Positions 1-4,096 of a stretch of DNA of 5,566 nucleotides are shown piece by piece. Position numbers and translations under genes: made by a program. Within the stretch, counting starts at the first letter, position 1. Each line of letters begins with the position of its first letter. Location: positions 1-5,566 of the forward strand of contig JBKCDO010000264.1 of NCBI GenBank assembly GCA_046304755.1. The letters are read 5' to 3'. This DNA is from JAIBBG01 sp046304755 (lineage in GTDB: Bacteria > Bacteroidota > Bacteroidia > Flavobacteriales_D > Sanyastnellaceae). The notes beneath the pieces are model-generated. The model was not told the origin of the DNA. It ran no database searches and worked only from the letters and a program-made list of their open reading frames with translations.

Positions 1-849
1 GCCTCTCGTAGTCAGAATGGTGGATTTTCCATGATCAACGGACTCGTAGCGGCGGTGCATCCTCGATTGACAATTAGTGCGGTGCATCGGCATTTCGGTA
101 AAGATTTTCAGAACACCAAGGCCAATGTTTTCGGAGAAAACAGCCTGACCGCTTCCAATGAGCGCGCGCTTTACACGGGAATTCAGGCCAACCTGAATTC
201 AAAAGTCACGCTCACCGCCTATGCCGATCTCATTCGCTACCCGTGGCTGCGTTATCGGGTTGATGCTCCAAGTCTGGCTAAGGACTATCTCGCGCAGTTG
301 AACTATAAACCCGACAAGAAAAACGAGATATACCTCCGATACCGTCGTCGTCAAAATGTGCAAAACGTAACCGGAGATGAGGCCTACATCACCTCGCCAC
401 AGCCGTTGCTGCAACAGAATTGGCGTATCCATGCGGCGTATCAGGCACATCCGAACGTACAGATGCGCACTCGTGCCGAATGGTCGTTCTACGAAAACAG
501 CACAGGAAGTTCCCGCGGGTTTATGGTTTATCAGGATATCAATTACAAACGCCTTGGTTCGCGAATTACCTATTCATTGCGCTATGCGCTCATGGATTCA
601 CCGGATTGGAACACGCGGATTTATGCTTACGAAAATGACGTTCTGTATGCCTTCAGCATTTTACCCTATTACGGCAGAGGGTCGCGCATCTACGGTATGA
701 TCAAGGTTGATGTGGCCAGGGGCATTGACTTTTGGGCGCGTTACGGGGCTTTTCTCTATGATCAAACGAGAGAAATTACGGCAGAGACAGCCGACCCCAC
801 AGAGGTCATCAAGTCTGACATCCACCTCCAGTTGAGGTTTCAGTTCTGA
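1..849 (+). CDS. C-terminal part of an outer-membrane beta-barrel-like protein (probable helix-hairpin-helix family protein), 5' end outside window
   Basis: The frame is open from the first base, so the 282 visible residues are the C-terminal part of a longer protein; the Met codon at 31 is probably internal. The visible part is built of alternating polar and aromatic strands (for example the segments around IYLRYRRRQN, RITYSLRYAL and FWARYGAFLYDQ) and ends in LQLRFQF. A terminal Phe after an amphipathic strand is the usual C-terminal signal of outer-membrane barrels. The ending, an 'arg-tyr-gly' strand followed by a variable loop and then a final K/S-D-I-x-L-Q-L-R strand, resembles from memory the C-terminus of large Bacteroidota proteins annotated as helix-hairpin-helix domain-containing. 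The HhH motifs would lie upstream and cannot be seen, so that name is inference; a generic outer-membrane barrel is the safer reading. No terminator is visible after the stop; the next gene has its own promoter. Confidence 0.62.
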   Translation, partial: ASRSQNGGFSMINGLVAAVHPRLTISAVHRHFGKDFQNTKANVFGENSLTASNERALYTGIQANLNSKVTLTAYADLIRYPWLRYRVDAPSLAKDYLAQLNYKPDKKNEIYLRYRRRQNVQNVTGDEAYITSPQPLLQQNWRIHAAYQAHPNVQMRTRAEWSFYENSTGSSRGFMVYQDINYKRLGSRITYSLRYALMDSPDWNTRIYAYENDVLYAFSILPYYGRGSRIYGMIKVDVARGIDFWARYGAFLYDQTREITAETADPTEVIKSDIHLQLRFQF

Positions 850-878
850 GTCCTTTTAGATTTATTAGCCATTTATTG

Positions 879-908
879 TTGATAAACTTGGTTTTTAACG
901 TATCTTTG
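879..908 (+). promoter_or_regulatory. Bacteroidota-type promoter for the T9SS sorting-domain gene
   Basis: TTG at 879-881, a 19-base spacer, then TATCTTTG at 901-908. This fits the primary sigma-factor consensus of Bacteroidota (TTG around -33, TAnnTTTG around -7). Transcription would start near 913-916, giving a leader of about 40 bases before the ATG at 953. The surrounding A+T-rich stretch (850-906) supports a promoter. No Shine-Dalgarno sequence precedes the ATG, which is normal in this phylum. Confidence 0.7.
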
Positions 909-952
909 TGGCCTCGTTGTACGTAAGTGTTATAACGGACAGAACAGAACCT

Positions 953-1288
953 ATGAAGAAATTTTACGCGATGCTCGTATTTGTTGTTGTGTTCGGTTGC
1001 TCCGCAGCCGTGGCACAAGAGCGTACGCAGCACCCAATTTCTTCAGCCCACATTGTTGGAATGGACGGACGCGTTGAACTTGTTTTCGATGAGTCCATGA
1101 CGGAATCGTTCACCATCAGTGTCATGGACCTTACCGGTAAAGCCATTTTTACACAAACCCATCAATCCTCTGACGAAGGTTGCCAGTTCGTGGAGATACC
1201 GGTAGAAAATCTCAAACGTGGCATCTACATGGTTCGAATTACCGGAGTTGACGGTAAGACGAAGACTTTGAAACTTCAGCGGAACTAA
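953..1288 (+). CDS. Small secreted protein consisting of a signal peptide and a T9SS type A C-terminal sorting domain
   Basis: The protein has 111 residues from the ATG at 953. An in-frame start at 908 is rejected because it falls on the end of the promoter's -7 element and would bury the signal peptide. Residues 1-21 are a signal peptide (MKK, hydrophobic core, AVA then QER at the expected cleavage site). Residues about 33-111 look like a T9SS type A sorting domain: beta strands VELVFDES, FTISVMDLTGKAIFTQ and CQFVEIPVENL, then the diagnostic RGIYMVRI box at 89-96 and a Lys-rich final strand. Such domains guide cargo across the outer membrane through the type IX secretion system and are normally removed by the PorU sortase. 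Almost no cargo lies between signal and domain (about ten residues). A lipoprotein reading (VFGC at 13-16) is possible but Phe at -2 is atypical. It has its own promoter and terminator, so it is likely monocistronic. Confidence 0.82.
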   Translation: MKKFYAMLVFVVVFGCSAAVAQERTQHPISSAHIVGMDGRVELVFDESMTESFTISVMDLTGKAIFTQTHQSSDEGCQFVEIPVENLKRGIYMVRITGVDGKTKTLKLQRN

Positions 1289-1291
1289 ATT

Positions 1292-1359
1292 ACATCAAGT
1301 ATATAGAGGAAGCCATTCGATGACGTTCGGATGGCTTTCTTTTTGCGCCTACTTGATGT
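1292..1359. repeat. 10-bp perfect inverted repeat enclosing the terminator
   Basis: ACATCAAGTA at 1292-1301 is the exact reverse complement of TACTTGATGT at 1350-1359. The arms enclose the terminator hairpin at 1310-1337. The right arm covers the stop codon and last codons of the convergent SprT-like gene, so its base order is partly fixed by coding. On minus-strand transcripts both arms would be present and could form a long outer stem around the inner hairpin. Confidence 0.65.
1310..1344 (+). terminator. Rho-independent terminator of the T9SS sorting-domain gene
   Basis: An 11-bp stem pairs 1310-1320 (AAGCCATTCGA) with 1327-1337 (TCGGATGGCTT), with one G-T wobble and a 6-base loop at 1321-1326, followed by TCTTTTT to 1344. 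It lies 21 bases after the stop at 1288. On the minus strand the hairpin is followed by CCTCTATATA rather than a T run, so it is a weaker candidate for ending the convergent SprT-like gene, although it may serve both. Confidence 0.85.
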
Positions 1360-1975
1360 GCTTGATTTTCACCAGCGGACTGAATAAATATTCGTGCTTG
1401 GTTCCTTCTTCAAAACAGCGATAACGTGTTCTGAGTCGTTCCCCTTTAATGAATACCCGATGATCACGGCCATAGACAAAGCGGGAGTTGTGCGGAATAT
1501 CATCCAATAACTGAATATCCGGATGGCTTTTGCGGTCGTAGCGCGCGAGTGTTTTGGATAAGTGAATATCTGCGCACGTCGAGGCTGCCGGGTTTGCCAA
1601 ATAGGAAGCAATGGCCTTGGCAATGTCATCCGGAAAAACGTTTCTGCGCAGGAACGGTCCGAGGGTTTGTTTAAAGAATCCCTTCCATTCCGCTCCATGA
1701 GGCTTCACCCGATCGCGATGCTCTAGGTAAGTAATGAGATGCGCCAGCTCGTGCATCAAGGTGATGAGGAAGGCGTATTTATTGAGATTTCCATTGACCG
1801 TTAACACGTGTCGATTGCCTTTTGGGTCGGCTGTGAAATCACCCAGTTTGGTGGAACGGGGTTCGGTAATGACCAAATGATGAGGGTAAGCGCGGAGTTT
1901 CTCACACGCGAGTTCCAATGCTTCCTCAGGAAGAAATGGCTTAAGGGCGGCTTCCAGATTGGTGCTGTTCTTCAT
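1349..1975 (-). CDS. SprT-like zinc metalloprotease domain protein
   Basis: The protein has 208 residues. The zinc-binding HELAH motif sits at residues 75-79 with Glu76 as presumed catalytic base, and PHGAEW at 92-97 supplies the probable third ligand, His93; this spacing and the following 'W-K-x-F' are typical of SprT-like domains. The N-terminal 60 residues match the usual family lead-in (L...A....V.I..PR.TKLGDF) with strands ahead of the helix. The tail (about 165-205) resembles a small beta domain with R-T-R-Y-R-C and Y-L-F-S-P-L, as in Bacteroidota members; it has no CxxC pairs, so the zinc ribbon of classical SprT proteins is missing. Eukaryotic SPRTN relatives cleave DNA-protein crosslinks; the role of this bacterial branch is not settled and the substrate here is unknown. 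No signal peptide is seen, so it is cytoplasmic. Its start lies inside the upstream lipoprotein gene (35-base overlap), suggesting co-transcription and translational coupling. Confidence 0.83.
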   Translation of the reverse strand: MKNSTNLEAALKPFLPEEALELACEKLRAYPHHLVITEPRSTKLGDFTADPKGNRHVLTVNGNLNKYAFLITLMHELAHLITYLEHRDRVKPHGAEWKGFFKQTLGPFLRRNVFPDDIAKAIASYLANPAASTCADIHLSKTLARYDRKSHPDIQLLDDIPHNSRFVYGRDHRVFIKGERLRTRYRCFEEGTKHEYLFSPLVKIKHIK

Positions 1976-2117
1976 AAACCGAGGCCTCAGAGGTCCATTC
2001 GATGCGGTCTTCCCATTTCGGACATGTATTGCAACGGCGCTTTTTATTGGAAGCGCAAGAGGCTATTGCCAATCCGATTAAACACGCGAAAAGTGTCCTT
2101 TTTATATTCGATGCCAT
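1941..2117 (-). CDS. Small lipoprotein with a CxxCPKW motif, function unknown
   Basis: The protein has 58 residues from the ATG at 2117-2115. The frame is open further upstream, but only this Met gives a proper lipoprotein signal: basic MASNIKR, a hydrophobic core, then the lipobox I-A-S-Cys21. The mature part would be only 38 residues, starting CASNKKRR and carrying CNTCPKW at 29-35 and an acidic tail (WEDRIEW, VYEE). I do not recognise the family. The two cysteines could bind a metal or form a disulfide after export; this is speculation. No acidic surface-export signal follows the lipid Cys, so a periplasm-facing anchor is more likely. The 3' end overlaps the SprT-like gene by 35 bases in another frame, so the two probably share a transcript. 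It is divergent from the small membrane-protein gene, with 38 bases between the start codons. Confidence 0.68.
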   Translation of the reverse strand: MASNIKRTLFACLIGLAIASCASNKKRRCNTCPKWEDRIEWTSEASVYEEQHQSGSRP

Positions 2118-2138
2118 AGTTTCGCCGGGATATACCTG

Positions 2139-2146
2139 CGAAGATA
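2139..2146 (-). promoter_or_regulatory. Possible -7 element for the lipoprotein/SprT-like transcript
   Basis: Read on the minus strand, 2146-2139 is TATCTTCG, one base from TAnnTTTG. It would start transcription about 15 bases before the lipoprotein ATG. No clear TTG is found 17-21 bases upstream (GTG or CAG instead), so this is a weak call based on one element and its position. Confidence 0.27.
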
Positions 2147-2155
2147 AGCGGTTCC

Positions 2156-2458
2156 ATGACAGACACTGTGCTCTATTCATTGCTTTTAACGGTCGGCTTT
2201 TCCGGCTGGATTTGGAGCGCCTCGCCATTTTTGAAATACCTGATTTACGCTGCCGAAAAAGACTATCGCTGGCCTCTGGGAGGCTGGTTTGGACTATTGA
2301 CCTGCTGTTTATTTATCATGAAATTCAGTTTGTATTCCTTAACCTTATGGCCGCAGCCTGAGTCAATTGCGAGTCGCCTGTTTTATCCGGTCGGACTTTT
2401 CGGGTCCTATCTCATCCCGTTTATACTGGAGTACCTGCGTTCGGCATTTCGGAAATAA
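2156..2458 (+). CDS. Small three-helix integral membrane protein, function unknown
   Basis: The protein has 100 residues. Three hydrophobic segments are visible: about 4-22 (TVLYSLLLTVGFSGWIW), 41-63 (LGGWFGLLTCCLFIMKFSLY region) and 75-93 (LFYPVGLFGSYLIPFIL), joined by short polar loops (AAEKDYRW, WPQPES) and ending in a basic tail RSAFRK. The pattern is a plausible inner-membrane protein rather than a frame shadow, because hydrophobic runs and polar turns alternate cleanly and no better frame exists on either strand here. I recognise no family and no catalytic motif. It starts 38 bases from the divergent lipoprotein start, and its stop lies 85 bases before mlaE on the same strand, so it could be transcribed with mlaEF, though a possible promoter precedes mlaE. 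A role in the envelope is inferred only from its membrane nature. Confidence 0.6.
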   Translation: MTDTVLYSLLLTVGFSGWIWSASPFLKYLIYAAEKDYRWPLGGWFGLLTCCLFIMKFSLYSLTLWPQPESIASRLFYPVGLFGSYLIPFILEYLRSAFRK

Positions 2459-2529
2459 CGTCCTTACTCATTCACTTTTCACTGTGCATAGTCCGACTGT
2501 TTTGCGTGTGAATCAGCAGGCGGGAACCT

Positions 2530-2537
2530 TAAGTTTG
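2530..2537 (+). promoter_or_regulatory. Possible -7 element just before mlaE
   Basis: TAAGTTTG at 2530-2537 matches TAnnTTTG exactly. The -33 region is poor: GTG at 2508-2510 gives a 19-base spacer, while the better TTTG at 2501-2504 is 25 bases away. If used, transcription would begin within a few bases of the mlaE ATG at 2544, producing a nearly leaderless message. Otherwise mlaEF depends on read-through from the gene at 2156. Confidence 0.3.
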
Positions 2538-2543
2538 CTGTGA

Positions 2544-3287
2544 ATGTCATCTGTTTATTTCCATATCGGCAAGTACTTCCTGCTCATGGTAAGCACCTTT
2601 ACCAAGCCGGAGAAGCGCAAGATTTATTGGAAACTGATCATTCAGGAAGTGGATAAAATCGGCTTGCAATCGCTGGGCATTGTGGCGTTGCTCTCGTTGT
2701 TTATGGGTGCTGTTGTTACGCTGCAAACCGCAGCCAACATTGATAGTGGATGGATTCCGCGCTGGACTATTGGTTTTACCACGCGACAAACCATGATTCT
2801 GGAGTTTTCTTCTACCATCGTATGCCTGATACTATCAGGAAAAGTGGGCGGAAATATCGCATCCGAAATTGGAACCATGCGCATTACCGAGCAAATCGAT
2901 GCCATGGAAATCATGGGAATAAACTCGGCCAGCTACTTAATCCTTCCAAAAATTGTCGCTGCGCTTTTCATTTTTCCCTTCTTGGTGATTCTCTCCATGT
3001 TCTTGGGTATGGCAGGGGGTGCGTTTGTGGGTCTCACGGCCGGAGTGATTTCGTTAAACGACTTTGAATATGGCTTGCAGTACTCGTTTGAAATGTGGCA
3101 AGTGAGTTATTCGCTCATCAAAACATTTTTCTTCGCTTTCATCATCACCAGCGTCTCGGCCTATCATGGTTTTTACACAAGCGGAGGGCCTCGGGAAGTT
3201 GGTGCCAGCAGCACACGTGCCGTCGTGTATAGTATGGTGCTGATTCTTGTAGCGAATTACATCCTCACCCAATTGTTGCTCCTGTGA
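2544..3287 (+). CDS. mlaE: MlaE-family ABC transporter permease (phospholipid transport, outer-membrane lipid asymmetry)
   Basis: The protein has 247 residues, the usual length. The family core is clear: an amphipathic N-terminus (FHIGKYFLLM), a conserved first membrane span with GIVALLSLFMGAVVTLQTA (45-63), TRQTMILEFSSTIVCLILSGKVGGNIASEIG (80-110), the hallmark TMRITEQIDAMEIMG (111-125) that contacts the ATPase, then PKIVAALFIFPFLVILSMFLGMAGG and a last span ending ILTQLLLL. MlaE forms the inner-membrane channel of a complex that moves phospholipids between inner and outer membranes with the MlaF ATPase and an MCE-domain protein (MlaD). The start is well fixed: an in-frame TGA lies directly before the ATG. 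No Shine-Dalgarno sequence is present. It overlaps mlaF by four bases (GTGA), so translation of the two is probably coupled. No MCE-domain gene lies next to the pair in this window. Confidence 0.93.
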   Translation: MSSVYFHIGKYFLLMVSTFTKPEKRKIYWKLIIQEVDKIGLQSLGIVALLSLFMGAVVTLQTAANIDSGWIPRWTIGFTTRQTMILEFSSTIVCLILSGKVGGNIASEIGTMRITEQIDAMEIMGINSASYLILPKIVAALFIFPFLVILSMFLGMAGGAFVGLTAGVISLNDFEYGLQYSFEMWQVSYSLIKTFFFAFIITSVSAYHGFYTSGGPREVGASSTRAVVYSMVLILVANYILTQLLLL

Positions 3288-4042
3288 TAGAGGTGAAGAA
3301 CATATCGAAGAGTTTTGCGGGCCATCAGGTGCTGAAAAATGTCAGTGTGGAGTTTCATCCCGGTAAAGTCAACTTCATCATCGGAAGAAGTGGTTCGGGA
3401 AAGTCAGTACTCACCAAATGCATCGTTGGGCTGATGGAAGTCGATCAAGGGGAAATTTTCTTTGACAACAGAAACTTCACGGTGCTTGATCGCTGGGATC
3501 GTAAAGACATTCGCCAAGAGATGGGCATGCTGTTTCAGGGAAGTGCACTCTTCAGTTCGTTGAATGTTGAAGAGAATATCCTCTTCCCACTGCAGATGTT
3601 CAGTTCGATGAGCAAAAGTGAAATGCTCGATCGCGTGAATGTGTGCTTGAAGCGCGTCAATCTCGAGGGTAAAAACAAATTGTATCCCAGCGAGCTTTCA
3701 GGTGGAATGCAAAAGCGCACAGGAATTGCTCGCGCCATCGCTATGAATCCGCGCTATCTCTTTTGTGACGAACCCAACTCAGGACTCGATCCACAAACGG
3801 CTATCGTTATTGATAATCTCATCCGTGAAATCACCTACGAGTTCAATTCGACAACGGTGGTTATCAGTCACGACATGAACTCTGTGCTCGAAACAGGAGA
3901 CCACATCAATTTCATTTATCAAGGAGAATTATCGTGGCGAGGCAACAAGCAGGAGATTTTGCATACGGAAAATGACGCGCTGAACAACTTCGTTTTTCCT
4001 TCGAAATTCATGCAGCAAATTCGCGAGAAGCTCCGCGGCTAA
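3284..4042 (+). CDS. mlaF: MlaF-family ABC transporter ATP-binding protein (phospholipid transport)
   Basis: The protein has 252 residues starting with GTG at 3284, which overlaps the mlaE stop. All ABC ATPase motifs are intact: Walker A GRSGSGKS at 34-41, Q-loop Gln85 within MLFQGSALFSSLNVEENI, signature LSGGMQKR at 138-145, Walker B YLFCDEP at 158-164 with catalytic Glu163, D-loop SGLDP at 166-170, and switch His196 in VVISHD. The 'LFQGSALFSSLNVEENI' and 'SGGMQKRTGIARAI' stretches are typical of MlaF/Ttg2A ATPases rather than of import or drug-efflux ABC proteins. It powers the MlaE permease at the inner membrane. A C-terminal extension (about 225-252: FVFPSKFMQQIREKLRG) follows the ATPase fold; in E. 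coli the MlaF tail helps dimerise, but I cannot say that is so here. It converges with rodA across a 54-base gap that lacks a clear terminator. Confidence 0.94.
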   Translation: MIEVKNISKSFAGHQVLKNVSVEFHPGKVNFIIGRSGSGKSVLTKCIVGLMEVDQGEIFFDNRNFTVLDRWDRKDIRQEMGMLFQGSALFSSLNVEENILFPLQMFSSMSKSEMLDRVNVCLKRVNLEGKNKLYPSELSGGMQKRTGIARAIAMNPRYLFCDEPNSGLDPQTAIVIDNLIREITYEFNSTTVVISHDMNSVLETGDHINFIYQGELSWRGNKQEILHTENDALNNFVFPSKFMQQIREKLRG

Positions 4043-4096
4043 GCATCCATCACATTTTGATTTTTTGTTTAGAATCCTCCGGCAATCGTTCGCAGA

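Noticed and set aside
908..952. A longer 5' extension of the T9SS sorting-domain gene from an ATG-equivalent start at 908
   Set aside because: It overlaps the end of the -7 promoter element and would put 15 residues before a textbook signal peptide that begins with MKK at 953.
2118..2228. A 37-residue N-terminal extension of the small lipoprotein on the minus strand
   Set aside because: The extension is basic and Ser-rich, overlaps the divergent gene at 2156, and would bury the lipoprotein signal that starts cleanly at 2117.
2002..2361. Plus-strand open frame of 119 codons
   Set aside because: It runs antisense through the lipoprotein and out of frame through the membrane-protein gene; its translation has mixed composition and no recognisable pattern.
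2470..2513. Inverted repeat ATTCAC...GTGAAT between the membrane-protein gene and mlaE
   Set aside because: Only six base pairs with a 32-base loop and no T run; likely chance.
4022..4071. Possible terminator after mlaF
   Set aside because: There is a T-rich run at 4055-4070, but the nearest hairpin (4022-4037, with a bulge) lies inside the coding region about 18 bases earlier, so the parts do not form a standard terminator.
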